Shown: positions 56,519 to 64,000 of the stretch, piece after piece | Numbering within the stretch: the stretch's first letter is position 1 | How the letters are laid out: the number at the start of each line of letters is the position of its first letter | From: Streptomyces beigongshangae | GTDB lineage: Bacteria; Actinomycetota; Actinomycetes; Streptomycetales; Streptomycetaceae | Assembly: GCF_019710745.1 (NCBI RefSeq) | Contig: NZ_JAHKJW010000011.1 | Coordinates: forward strand, 1 to 64,000 | Direction of reading: 5' to 3' | DNA length: 64,000 nucleotides | Translations under genes and position numbers: made by a program | Notes under the pieces: model-generated | What the model was told of the DNA's origin: nothing | Database searches by the model: none | Seen by the model: the letters and a program-made list of their open reading frames with translations, nothing else

Positions 56519-57181
56519 TCAGTTCGCCGCCCGGCCCTCGGACAGCAGGCCGAGCAGACCGAGCAGGGACCCCAGCACGTCCGGCACCGCACTGATCACT
56601 CCGCCCAGGTCCAGCACGAGCAGCGAGGAGATCAGGCCGTTGAGCGACGACCCCAGACTGGCTCCCGCGTCCTTCACGGGTGCGGCCGCGTCCGATCCCG
56701 GCCAGGGTGTGGAGCCGGTGCCCGATCCCACCCACGGCGTGGAGCCGGTGCCCCATTCCGGCCACAGCGCGAAGTCGTCCGCCGTGTCCTCGGGCGGCGA
56801 GGGATCGGCTGCCGCCGTTCCCGCCGCCGGCGCGGAGAGATCCAGACCCCGTACCCGCTGCTGGAAGGAGGCGGCGGCCTCCCGCACGGCCCGTACGTGC
56901 CCGACGGCCTCGGCCTCGTCGAGAGGGCCGTCCCCCTCCCGCGGCAGGCCGGTCAGCACGGCCAGGAGGGGGGCGAGGGCATCGGCGTGCTCCGCCCCGG
57001 CCGCCCTGCGCAGCTGTTCCGGCGTCACGTCCGCCGCGGGGAGCCGCAGGCCCGTGACGCGACTGTCCGGCGAACCGGGACGTGCGTCGGTGGCGGCCGC
57101 GGCGGCCCCCACCGGAACGAGGACGAGCGCGGCGCAGACGAGGGGCGGGAGGAGCAGCCCGCGGGATACCAGGGCACGCAT
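56519..57181 (-). CDS. Secreted hypothetical protein
   Basis: 220 aa. A signal peptide (LLLPPLVCAALVLVPVGAAAAAT, cleavage about residue 30) is followed by a helical domain (LRRAAGAEHADALAPLLAVL, AEAVGHVRAVREAAASFQQRV), a Gly/Ser/Thr/Trp repeat (GTGSTPWVGSGTGSTPWPGS) and a C-terminal amphipathic or membrane-active segment (SLNGLISSLLVLDLGGVISAVPDVLGSLLGLLGLL). No family recognised. GGAAAGGAACC precedes ATG 57181. Confidence 0.75.
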   Translation of the reverse strand: MRALVSRGLLLPPLVCAALVLVPVGAAAAATDARPGSPDSRVTGLRLPAADVTPEQLRRAAGAEHADALAPLLAVLTGLPREGDGPLDEAEAVGHVRAVREAAASFQQRVRGLDLSAPAAGTAAADPSPPEDTADDFALWPEWGTGSTPWVGSGTGSTPWPGSDAAAPVKDAGASLGSSLNGLISSLLVLDLGGVISAVPDVLGSLLGLLGLLSEGRAAN

Positions 57182-57418
57182 ACAGGTTCCTTTCCGGAGC
57201 GGCCGTCTTCAGCGGCTGTCTTTGCGCCCACGGTGGGAAACCCCCGGGCGCGCCGCAACCGGTCGAGCCCCGGCAGTGGAGTCACGGAACAGGACTGTCA
57301 AGCCATCGACCAGGGCTTTCCCGCTCGGACCCGTTCGCTCGGGGTACCCCCGCGGCGTACGGCCGTCGGGGGACGGGAGTGCGCGCAGAGGCCCTGCCGG
57401 CCGCGGCCGGGCACCCGT

Positions 57419-57788
57419 TCAGGACTCCAGCAGGTCCAGCAGGTCCAGCAGGTCCGCGAGCGGCAGGGGCTTGGCGAGATGGGCGTCGAATCCGGCCTCG
57501 CGGGACAGCGATGGTGTCGGTGCGGGCCGTGCTGACCACCGCCTCCAGCGACCGGCGCAGGTTCGCGACGCCGTCCGCCGCGGGGTCCTCCGGGTCGTCG
57601 GGGAACACGTCGAAGACGAGCCGCCCGATGATGCTCCGGTCCCGGCCCGTGGCCTCGCGGTAGGCGTGGTTGGCCTCGACGATGGTGAAGTCGGGGTCCA
57701 GGACGAGCAGCGGGGACAGCGCGCATTCGAACAGCTGCCGGAAGTCCGGGCCGGAGGTGCCGGCGGCGGTGGTCGTGGACCGGTGGCT
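57419..57788 (-). pseudogene. Hybrid sensor remnant: PAS fragment joined to receiver C-terminus
   Basis: Residues 57745-57504 encode FRQLFECALSPLLVLDPDFTIVEANHAYREATGRDRSIIGRLVFDVFPDDP, a bona fide PAS domain. At about 57503 homology jumps to another frame that encodes REAGFDAHLAKPLPLADLLDLLDLLES-stop, the alpha4-beta5-alpha5 end of a receiver domain. The middle (rest of PAS, His kinase, HATPase, N-terminal REC) is missing. There is no start codon in the PAS frame after the upstream stop. It is a decayed hybrid histidine kinase. Confidence 0.75.
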
Positions 57789-57789
57789 C

Positions 57790-57882
57790 TCAGGGGTCGG
57801 GTCGGTACCCGTAGCCGCGCACCGTGGGGATCCGCGGTGCGGGCGAGGGGAGTCGGGCGAGTTCTCCGCGCAGCCGGTACAC
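57790..57882 (-). pseudogene. C-terminal fragment of an OmpR-type response regulator
   Basis: The minus frame encodes VYRLRGELARLPSPAPRIPTVRGYGYRPDP-stop, the winged-helix recognition end of an OmpR/PhoB-type DNA-binding domain (compare V-x-R-L-R-x-K-L ... I-x-T-V-R-G-x-G-Y). No receiver domain precedes it. It ends directly before the PAS fragment, as the two would in an ancestral regulator/hybrid-kinase pair. Confidence 0.65.
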
Positions 57883-58268
57883 GCACTCCTCACCACCCGG
57901 CTGGACTGCCGTCCGCTCGTCGTGTCGCTGGTGAGCGGGCGTCGGTGCCCCGGCCATGTGGCGAAGGCAGAACAGGAGGCACCCGCGGTTCGAGGGGGAG
58001 CGGACACGGGGGAGTTCCGGCACGGATCCGTGCGGCGCGGGGAGCGGACACCGCCGTACGGGCCCGGGCCGGAGCGGGGCCCGTCACCCCGGAGGGGGCG
58101 GGCCCCGGCCGCACGACGGGGGTGGTCCGGGCGTCGCCGGCCGGGACGGCGGCCCCGTCCCGGCCCGCGGGCCGGCTACGCGTCCGGCCGCATCCGGCGG
58201 TCGCCCCGGGCGCGTCCGCGTACGTCTTCGGCTCGGGTGCCGTACTCCCCGAGGACCGGCCGGGCCGA
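57883..58268. other. 386-bp interval without a supported gene
   Basis: GC-rich sequence upstream of the regulator fragments. No frame shows family similarity that I recognise. It may include further eroded parts of the response regulator. Confidence 0.35.
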
Positions 58269-58481
58269 TCAGTTGCCGCTGTCCTCGGCGAGGGTGTGGG
58301 CGACGAGTGCGTTCGCGTGCCCGTGACCGATGCCGTGCTCGGTCTTGAGCCAGGAGACGAGTTCCATGTGCCGGGTGAGGGGCGAGGACCGGATGAGGTC
58401 CTTCCACTCGGCGACGGGGCGGCCGTACTTCTTCTCGATCGAGGGGAAGTAGCTCGCGGGCCCCTTTGCGGTCCGGCTCAT
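58269..58481 (-). CDS. DUF4287 domain protein
   Basis: 70 aa. DUF4287 pattern: GPASYFPSIEKKYGRPVAEWKDLIRSS and HMELVSWLKTEHGIGHGHANALVAHTL. Small cytosolic, helical family of unknown function, sometimes linked to acetyltransferase genes, as here (GNAT gene divergent). AAGGATG precedes ATG 58481. Confidence 0.88.
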   Translation of the reverse strand: MSRTAKGPASYFPSIEKKYGRPVAEWKDLIRSSPLTRHMELVSWLKTEHGIGHGHANALVAHTLAEDSGN

Positions 58482-58631
58482 GTCCGTGTCACATCCTTGG
58501 GTGTACCGGTGCTGTCGTGTCCTGGACCGGCACGGCCGCCGGATGTCATCGCCCGTGCGGAGTGACCTGCGCCACCCGTTCGACGGCCGGGCCCGGCCCA
58601 CCCATCGCCCACCCGTGTACGGGCAGGTCAA

Positions 58632-58666
58632 CAGGGGTGTACGGGACGGTTCTCGGCCACCCCTGG
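58632..58666. promoter_or_regulatory. Inverted repeat in the DUF4287/GNAT divergent spacer
   Basis: caggggtg (58632-58639) and cacccctg (58659-58666), perfect 8-bp arms separated by 19 bp. Candidate operator or promoter hairpin; nothing else supported in 58482-58734. Confidence 0.4.
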
Positions 58667-58734
58667 GTTAAGCTCGTGCTCTTGTGCGACAGCGGCACGA
58701 CAGCCGTACGGGAGTCACGGACAGGGGAGGACCC

Positions 58735-59043
58735 ATGGCGGTGGAGGTGAGCGACGCGCCCGGAGCGCGTCGCTACGAGGCCCGTCTCGACGGAGCGTCC
58801 ACGGTGGCCGGTTACGCGGACTACATCCGCACGACGGAGCTCATCGCGTTCGTGCACACCGAGGTGAGTCCGGAGTGCGAGGGCAAGGGGGTCGGCTCCG
58901 CGCTGGTCCGGGTCTCCCTCGACGAGGCGCGCGCGGCCGGTCTGCGGGTGCTGGCCACCTGCCCCTTCTACGCCGGCTGGATCGCCCGCCACCCCGAGTA
59001 CGGCGACCTGCTGTACCAGGCCCGCAGCAGCGTCAGCGACTGA
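58735..59043 (+). CDS. YjdJ-type GNAT N-acetyltransferase
   Basis: 102 aa short GNAT (yjdJ/GtaT type): TTELIAFVHTEVSPECEGKGVGSALVRVSLDEARAAGLRVLATCPFYAGWIARHPEYGDLL. The acetyl-CoA loop is E-G-K-G-V-G-S. Cytosolic; substrate unknown. GGGGAGGACCC precedes ATG 58735. Its 3' end overlaps the convergent LLM gene by 11 bp. Confidence 0.9.
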   Translation: MAVEVSDAPGARRYEARLDGASTVAGYADYIRTTELIAFVHTEVSPECEGKGVGSALVRVSLDEARAAGLRVLATCPFYAGWIARHPEYGDLLYQARSSVSD

Positions 59044-60085
59044 GTCCCCCGGCGGGCTGTCCCCGCCGGGCCGACGGCTGCCAGCCCAGCGCCGGGCCCA
59101 GCCCGGTCGCGATGTCGGTGAGGATCTGGACGTAGTCCGCGTGCTCGAAGGTGAAGGGCAGCGCGAACGCGACCTCGTCGATCTCCCGGAACGCGGCGTG
59201 GGCGTACAGCCGTTCGGCGATCTCGGCGGAGGTCCCGACGAGGTCGGGCGCGAACATCAGGCGCGCCGGACCCTGGGGCACGGCGGTGCGCGGGGTCCGC
59301 TGCTCGGCGTACGCCTCGTACTTCGCCCGCTGTTCCGGGGTGGCGCTGTCGGTGGGGACGACGACGAGCCCCTGGGAGACGCGGGCCCGGTCGCCGTCGG
59401 GGTGGTGGGCCCGGAAGGCGCGTACGTGGGACAGCTGGATCTCGGCGAAGTCCTCGGACTCCTCCGCCTTGACGACGCTGCTGGTCAGGAAGTTCATCCC
59501 GTGCTCACCCGCCCACCGGGCCGACCGCAGGCTGCCGCCGCCGTACCAGAGGCGCCGGCCGAGACCCGCGGAGTGCGGCTGGACGCGGTCCGAGAAGACC
59601 TCGAAGCCCTCGACCCCGCTGAAATCGGTGGCGGGCTCGCCGCGGACGAAGCCCAGCAGCCGCGCCACCCGGTCGTGGCCGAAGTCCTCGGCGTCGGCGG
59701 TGTCGGGGTACAGCGCGTCCTTGACCTGGTCGTAGCGCATCGGCGGCCCCGCACTGACGCCCGGGTTGAGGCGGCCCCCGGACAGGATGTCGACCGTGGC
59801 CAGGTCCTCGGCCAGCCGCAGCGGGTTCTCCCAGCCGAGGGGGATGACCGCCGTCCCGAGCTCGATCCGGGTGGTGCGCTGCGAGGCCGCCGCCAGGACG
59901 GCCACCGGGGAGGAGATGCCGTACTGGAGATGGCGGTGACGCAGCCACGCGCTGTCGAAGCCCAGCCGTTCACCGAGCTCGATGATCTCCAGCGTCGACT
60001 CGTGGCCCGTGCGGGGATCGGCCTCGTCGAACAGGCCGATGGTCAAGAAGCCCAGCTTCCGCAACGGTTGTGAGGGCAGTGGCAC
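59033..60085 (-). CDS. LLM-class flavin-dependent oxidoreductase
   Basis: 350 aa luciferase-like monooxygenase fold (FMN or F420). Markers: FLTIGLFDEADPRTGHESTLEIIELGERLGFDSAWLRHRHLQYGISSPVAVLAAASQRTTRIELGTAVIPLGWENPLRLAEDLATVDILSGGRLNPGVSAG and LWYGGGSLRSARWAGEHGMNFL. Reaction unknown, probably oxidation or reduction of a small organic. GGAGGAG stands 5 nt before GTG 60085; longer open starts upstream lack a site. Convergent with the GNAT gene and overlapping its 3' end. Confidence 0.92.
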   Translation of the reverse strand: MPLPSQPLRKLGFLTIGLFDEADPRTGHESTLEIIELGERLGFDSAWLRHRHLQYGISSPVAVLAAASQRTTRIELGTAVIPLGWENPLRLAEDLATVDILSGGRLNPGVSAGPPMRYDQVKDALYPDTADAEDFGHDRVARLLGFVRGEPATDFSGVEGFEVFSDRVQPHSAGLGRRLWYGGGSLRSARWAGEHGMNFLTSSVVKAEESEDFAEIQLSHVRAFRAHHPDGDRARVSQGLVVVPTDSATPEQRAKYEAYAEQRTPRTAVPQGPARLMFAPDLVGTSAEIAERLYAHAAFREIDEVAFALPFTFEHADYVQILTDIATGLGPALGWQPSARRGQPAGGLSR

Positions 60086-60265
60086 AGGACTCCTCCGTCG
60101 TCGGGGCATCGTCGGGGCGCACTTTCCCGAACGCACGCACGCACTGATCCCATCCTCGCAGGCGATCACCGGGACCGGCGCGGGTGGTGGGCCCCGTGGG
60201 AGGTGCCGCGGTGGGCCCCGCGGGGGTGCGGCCGGCCGCGGACGCCCCGGCGGTGGCGGTCGGTG

Positions 60266-60973
60266 TCAGTCGAGGATGTGCCGGAGGTAGGCCCGCGGGT
60301 CGGCGAGGTAGCGGCGCCAGTGGTCGACCAGGTCGAGCTCCGGCCAGGTCACCCGCCGCATGCCGTGGTCGCCCACCTCGATGATGTCCGCGCCCGGCAG
60401 CGCGGTCAGCAGGGGGGAGTGCGTGGCGCAGACGACCTGCCCGCCCGCCTTCACCAACCGGTCGAGGTGGCCCAGCAGTTCGAGGCACGAGCCGAACGAG
60501 AGCGCGGCCTCCGGCTCGTCCAGCACATACAGCCCGGCCTGGTGGAACTTGCCCCGGAACGCCGCGAGGAACCCCTCGCCGTGACTGACCGAGTCCGGCG
60601 CGAACCCCTCCCGGTCCAGTGCGTCCATGGCGGTCTCGGCCCGGAGGAAGAACCCCTTGCGGGCCGACCAGCTGCCGAGCATCCGCCGCCCGCGCGTCCC
60701 GGCGTCGAAACGGATCCGCTCGCCCAGCACCGACTTGGACCGCCGGCTCGCGTAGCGCCAGTCGTGCGAGCCGCCGTACGGATCGAGCCCGAAACCCTCC
60801 GCCAGCGCCTCGACCAGCGTCGACTTGCCCGAACCGTTCTCACCCACGACGAAGGTGACCGGCGCGGTGAACCGCATCCCGTCCGCCAGCAGCCCGCGTA
60901 CACAGGGCACCGACCAGGGCCACGCCTCCTCGTCGTGCGAAGCCACATGCGCGTACGCGCGTTCGATGATCAC
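60266..60973 (-). CDS. AAA family ATPase (RecF/ABC-type, stand-alone)
   Basis: 235 aa. Walker A FVVGENGSGKSTL (about 42-54), ABC-like signature ALSFGSC, Walker B GLYVLDEPEA and H-loop ATHSPLL. Single-domain ATPase of the stand-alone AAA_21/ABC type with a compact insert; substrates or partners unknown. No Shine-Dalgarno; AACACT lies about 7-8 nt before GTG 60973, so possibly leaderless. Confidence 0.9.
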   Translation of the reverse strand: MIIERAYAHVASHDEEAWPWSVPCVRGLLADGMRFTAPVTFVVGENGSGKSTLVEALAEGFGLDPYGGSHDWRYASRRSKSVLGERIRFDAGTRGRRMLGSWSARKGFFLRAETAMDALDREGFAPDSVSHGEGFLAAFRGKFHQAGLYVLDEPEAALSFGSCLELLGHLDRLVKAGGQVVCATHSPLLTALPGADIIEVGDHGMRRVTWPELDLVDHWRRYLADPRAYLRHILD

Positions 60974-61034
60974 GCGTCGAGTGTTCCACAGAGCCGTTCC
61001 GCGGAGCCGTTCCGCACAGCCGTTCCGCAGGGTG

Positions 61035-61412
61035 CTAGCGCTCGGCCTTCTTGTCCTCGATGCGGGCCGCTTCCCTGCGGACCTCGGCCTGCGTGGCACG
61101 CTCCCTCTCCAGCCACTCCGGGGAGTCCCGCTTCAGTGCCTCGATCTGCTCCGTGGTGAGGGCCTGCGTCACTCCGCCGCGGGCGAGACCCGAGATGGAG
61201 ACGCCGAGCTTCGCCGCGACCACCGGCCGGGGGTGCGGACCGTCGCGCCGCAGTTCCCGCAGCCACTCGGGCGGATCGGTCTGGAGCGCGGTGAGCTCGG
61301 AGCGCGAGATGACACCTTCCTGGAACTCGGTGGGTGTGGCCTCGAGGTACACACCCAGTTTCTTCGCCGCGGTCGCGGGCTTCATCGTCTGGGTGTTCTG
61401 GTGCGACGTCAT
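61035..61412 (-). CDS. DUF5997 family protein
   Basis: 125 aa cytosolic. It has KPATAAKKLGVYLEATPTEFQEGVISRSELTALQTDPPEWLRELRRDGPHPRPVVAAKLGVSISGLARGGVTQALTTEQIEALKRDSPEWLERER. The SAP/HTH-like repeated halves (KKLGVYLEATPTEF..., AAKLGVSISGLAR...) suggest a DNA- or protein-binding role; function unknown. Divergent from the LysR-effector-domain gene at 61471 over a 58-bp spacer; this pair is commonly conserved. Confidence 0.9.
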   Translation of the reverse strand: MTSHQNTQTMKPATAAKKLGVYLEATPTEFQEGVISRSELTALQTDPPEWLRELRRDGPHPRPVVAAKLGVSISGLARGGVTQALTTEQIEALKRDSPEWLERERATQAEVRREAARIEDKKAER

Positions 61413-61458
61413 GCCGTCAAGGGTATCGAGCAGGTGAACCACCGCCGACCACGCCGGG

Positions 61459-61464
61459 TAACCT
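61459..61464 (+). promoter_or_regulatory. -10 hexamer of a leaderless promoter
   Basis: TAACCT ends 6 nt before GTG 61471. No Shine-Dalgarno exists in between, so the transcript probably starts on the GTG. Confidence 0.5.
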
Positions 61465-61470
61465 GGCCAG

Positions 61471-62262
61471 GTGACAGGCTCGGAAGAACCCCGCTCGTTC
61501 CGGCTCGCGTACGTCCCGGGGGTGACCCCAGGCAAGTGGGTGCGGATCTGGGACGAACGGCGGCCCGACGTTCCCCTGACCCTCCTCGCGGTGTCCGCCG
61601 CCGAAGCCCCCGGCGTGCTGCGCGGCGGTGACGCCGACGCGGGGTTCGTCCGCCTGCCGGTCGACGGCACGGACCTCAGCGCGATCCCCCTCTACGCCGA
61701 GACCACCGTGGTCGTCGTCCCCAGGGACCACGTGGTGACCGCGGTGGACGAGGTGACCGCCGGGGACCTGGCGGACGACATCGTGCTGCACCCCCTCGAC
61801 GACCCCTTCGACTGGGAGCACCCGCCGGGCCGTCCCGCGCTGGAGCGCCCCGCCACGACCGCCGACGCCGTCGAGCTGGTGGCGGCGGGCGTGGGTCTCC
61901 TCGTCGTTCCGCAGTCGATCGCCCGCCTCCACCATCGCAAGGACCTCACGTACCGGCCGGTCACGGACGCCCCCGGGTCCCGGGTGGCCCTGTCGTGGCC
62001 GGAGGACCGGACCACGGACCTGGTGGAGGACTTCATCGGGGTCGTCCGGGGCCGGACGGTCAACAGCTCCCGGGGCCGCCCGCAGTCGAAGGCCGAACCC
62101 TCCGGTAAGCCCTCCGGCAGGAGCGCCCGGACGGGCTCCGGTACCCCCGCGAAGGGAGCCGGGGGAGGCAGGGGAGCCAAAGGTGCTCAGGGAGCCAAGG
62201 GAGCCAAAGGGGACAAGGGAGCCCGCGGGGCGAAGGGCGGCAGGCCCCGCCGCCGCTCGTAG
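61471..62262 (+). CDS. LysR substrate-binding-domain protein without HTH, collagen-like tail
   Basis: 263 aa. Residues 8-195 resemble the LysR effector-binding (periplasmic-binding-protein-like) domain: FRLAYVPGVTPGKWVRIWDERRPDVPLTLL, ALPLYAETTVVVVPRDHVV-like IPLYAETTVVVVPRDHVVTAVDEV and AAGVGLLVVPQSIARLHH. No HTH precedes it. The last 60 residues are basic and end in Gly-x-Lys repeats (AKGAQGAKGAKGDKGARGAK). GTG 61471 is apparently leaderless. It may act as a small-molecule sensor or partner of DUF5997, divergently encoded. Confidence 0.85.
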   Translation: MTGSEEPRSFRLAYVPGVTPGKWVRIWDERRPDVPLTLLAVSAAEAPGVLRGGDADAGFVRLPVDGTDLSAIPLYAETTVVVVPRDHVVTAVDEVTAGDLADDIVLHPLDDPFDWEHPPGRPALERPATTADAVELVAAGVGLLVVPQSIARLHHRKDLTYRPVTDAPGSRVALSWPEDRTTDLVEDFIGVVRGRTVNSSRGRPQSKAEPSGKPSGRSARTGSGTPAKGAGGGRGAKGAQGAKGAKGDKGARGAKGGRPRRRS

Positions 62263-62415
62263 CCCCGCCGTCTCGTAACCCCGCCGTTGATCGACGGCAC
62301 GCCTGACACGGTCGGGTCCGGGATGGTAGAAGCGGGACATGACCATGTGTTCCACCGGCGCGTGCACCAGCGCGGTCGCCGTGTTCCCCGGCCCCTCGTC
62401 CTCGGAGGTCGCACG

Positions 62416-63096
62416 ATGACCGCGGGCATCGACACCCCGGACCGCAGGGGCCGTACCGGACTCGACCGGGTCGGCCTGGACCTGAGCGGGAATCCCCGGG
62501 TCAAGGTGCGGGACGTGAAACTGCTGTCCTGCCACTGGTACGTGGAGCGCACCACGACCTTCGACCTCCGGCTCGCCGACGGCACCTGGTCCACCCAGGA
62601 GCGCGAGACGCACGACCGCGGCAACGGCGCCACGATCCTGCTCTACGACACGGAACGCGGGACGGTGCTGCTCACACGGCAGTTCCGCTATCCCGTGTAC
62701 GTCAACGGCCACCCCGACGGCATGCTCGTCGAGACACCGGGCGGCCTGCTGGACGAGGACGACGAGCACCCCGAGGTCGCCGTGCGCCGCGAAGTGGTCG
62801 AGGAGACCGGGCACACGGTGGGTGAGGTCCAGCGGCTCTTCGAGGTCTACATGAGCCCGGGGTCGGTCACCGAGCGCGTGACCTTCTACGCCGCCCCCTA
62901 CGGACCGGCCACCCGCACCCACCGGGGCGGCGGGCTGGCGGAGGAGGGGGAGGACATCGAGACCGTCGAACTGCCCTTCCAGCAGGCCCTCGGCATGATC
63001 CGCACCGGCGGGATCGCCGACGCGAAGACCATCATGTTGTTGCAGTGGGCGGCACTGGAAGGGCCGTTCAGCAAGGTGCACCCCACCGCCGGCTAG
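62416..63096 (+). CDS. Nudix hydrolase (GDP-mannose/ADP-ribose pyrophosphatase NudK-like)
   Basis: 226 aa. Nudix box region: TPGGLLDEDDEHPEVAVRREVVEETGHTV (about 116-144), with R-E-x-x-E-E-x-G intact. The NudK/ADPRP N-terminal dimerisation strands precede it (VKLLSCHWYVERTTTFDLRLADGTWSTQERE, ATILLYDTERGTVLLTRQFRYPVYVNG). The substrate is likely a sugar nucleotide or ADP-ribose. GGAGGTC is 8 nt before ATG 62416. Confidence 0.92.
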   Translation: MTAGIDTPDRRGRTGLDRVGLDLSGNPRVKVRDVKLLSCHWYVERTTTFDLRLADGTWSTQERETHDRGNGATILLYDTERGTVLLTRQFRYPVYVNGHPDGMLVETPGGLLDEDDEHPEVAVRREVVEETGHTVGEVQRLFEVYMSPGSVTERVTFYAAPYGPATRTHRGGGLAEEGEDIETVELPFQQALGMIRTGGIADAKTIMLLQWAALEGPFSKVHPTAG

Positions 63097-63147
63097 ACCG
63101 TCCCCGCCCGGTGCCCGGTGCCCGGCGCCGGTGCCGGTGCCCGGCAC

Positions 63148-64000
63148 TCAGCGGAGCAGCAGCTGGACGAGGGCGACCGTGCCGACCACCACGATGAGGG
63201 TCCGCAGGACCACGGGGCTGAAGCGGCGGCCGACCGAGGCGCCGATCTGCCCGCCGAGCGCGGAGCCGACGGCGATCAGCGCGACGGCCGTCCAGTCGAA
63301 GTCCGCGACGAAGAGGAAGAAGGTGGCGGCGACGGTGTTGACGACGGCTACGAGGACGTTCTTGACGGCGGTGAGGCGCTGCATCGTCTCGTCCAGGAGC
63401 ACCCCCATCAGCGACATGTAGATGATGCCCTGCGCCGCCGCGAAGTAGCCGCCGTAGACGCTGGCGAGTGCCAGGCCGACGAACAGCAGCGGTCCGCCGT
63501 CACGACGGGAGGGGGCCCGGTCCGGAGCACCGACGGGGGCGCCGGAGGTGGCGCCGGTGGACGTGCCGTCGGTGACACCGGTGGATGTGGCGCCGGCCGG
63601 TGTGTCGCCGGTGGCGCCGGCGGACACGTCGTCGGCGGCCTTCGCCCGGCGGCGGCGCAGGGACCTGGTGATCAGCGGCTGGAACGCGACCAGGAGGAGG
63701 GCCAGGCCCACCACGACGGGCACGATCTTCTCGAACGCCGTCGCGGGCAGGGCCAGCAGGAGCACCGCTCCCGTGAAGCCGCCCAGCAGGGCCCCGACGC
63801 TCAGCCTGAGGATGCGCCGGCGCTGGCCGCGCAGTTCCCGCCGGTAGCCGAAGGCTCCGCTGACGGCGCCGGGGACCAGCCCGAGCGCGTTGGAGACCGT
63901 CGCGGTGACGGGTGACAGACCGGTGGCCAGCAGGACGGGAAAGGTGATCAGGGTTCCGGAACCGACGACGGTGTTGACGCCGCCCGCCGCCACGCCCGCG
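63148..64000 (-). CDS. TauE/SafE family sulfite/sulfonate exporter (5' end cut by the window)
   Basis: At least 284 codons are visible; the N-terminus lies beyond 64000. TauE/SafE membrane protein with AAGGVNTVVGSGTLITFPVLLATGLSPVTATVSNALGLVPG, ALLGGFTGAVLLLALPATAFEKIVPVVVGLALLL and a second half AVGSALGGQIGASVGRRFSPVVLRTLIVVVGTVALV. The central loop (about 45 residues) is Ala/Thr/Gly-rich with repeats. It exports or imports sulfite/sulfonates or similar anions. Confidence 0.9.
   Translation of the reverse strand, partial: AGVAAGGVNTVVGSGTLITFPVLLATGLSPVTATVSNALGLVPGAVSGAFGYRRELRGQRRRILRLSVGALLGGFTGAVLLLALPATAFEKIVPVVVGLALLLVAFQPLITRSLRRRRAKAADDVSAGATGDTPAGATSTGVTDGTSTGATSGAPVGAPDRAPSRRDGGPLLFVGLALASVYGGYFAAAQGIIYMSLMGVLLDETMQRLTAVKNVLVAVVNTVAATFFLFVADFDWTAVALIAVGSALGGQIGASVGRRFSPVVLRTLIVVVGTVALVQLLLR

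Overview
The window is about 64 kb of very GC-rich DNA. Codon third positions are strongly G/C, GTG and TTG starts are common, and many -10-only (leaderless-type) starts occur. The families present are Streptomyces signatures: subtilisin inhibitor, streptogrisins, SpoIIE phosphatases, DUF397/Scr1-type XRE pairs, an NsdA-like TPR regulator and a class F sortase. I read it as a Streptomyces chromosomal segment rich in accessory, secretory and signalling genes. I see no rRNA, tRNA, CRISPR array, insertion sequence or phage.

Layout. 0-5.5 kb: flavin-dependent lactate-monooxygenase-like enzyme, a repeat-bearing hypothetical, a Streptomyces subtilisin inhibitor (SSI), a STAS anti-sigma-factor antagonist divergent from a degenerate RsbW-like protein, and a leaderless GNAT. 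5.5-10.2 kb: a peptide/nickel/metallophore-type importer (lipoprotein plus a single-chain fused permease, no ATPase gene) ending in an MFS exporter. 10.4-17.3 kb: a TTG-started streptogrisin with a Gly-Ala tail, two divergent multidomain SpoIIE phosphatases and a YfcE-like phosphoesterase. 17.3-27 kb: orphan XdhC, a secreted GH5 glycosidase, an M6-like metalloprotease, a glycosyltransferase, a small secreted protein, a secreted beta-helix protein with two LacI-type operator-like boxes, and a DinB protein. 27-34.5 kb: MurR/RpiR regulator, RNase H with a C-terminal Cys/His module, an orphan MT0933-like antitoxin, secreted and membrane hypotheticals, an ARMT1-like phosphatase and a membrane-tethered streptogrisin. 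34.7-36.1 kb: a decaying island with an epoxide hydrolase carrying two compensating frameshifts and a response-regulator fragment. 36.1-46.5 kb: class F sortase with its partner surface protein, a peptidoglycan-binding membrane protein, a methyltransferase, a degenerate thymidylate-kinase-like protein, DUF397/XRE, an NsdA-like regulator, an SDR, an RsbW-like kinase and DUF6624.

46.6-50.1 kb is the most unusual locus. It is a tightly overlapping three-gene operon encoding a receiver domain fused to a thioredoxin-reductase-like flavoprotein, a cyclic-nucleotide-domain histidine kinase and a UBP-type zinc finger. This architecture suggests a redox-linked two-component system. 50.3-64 kb: DUF1206, a third streptogrisin, an F420/PPOX enzyme, a helical-repeat membrane protein, a second graveyard of regulator fragments at 57.4-57.9 kb, DUF4287, GNAT, LLM oxidoreductase, AAA ATPase, a divergent DUF5997/LysR-effector-domain pair, a Nudix hydrolase and a TauE-type permease cut by the window edge.

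Common threads are secreted proteolysis (three streptogrisins plus the SSI), partner-switching signalling (two SpoIIE phosphatases, STAS and RsbW-like proteins), several strong convergent-gene terminators, and short in-frame minisatellites in disordered termini.
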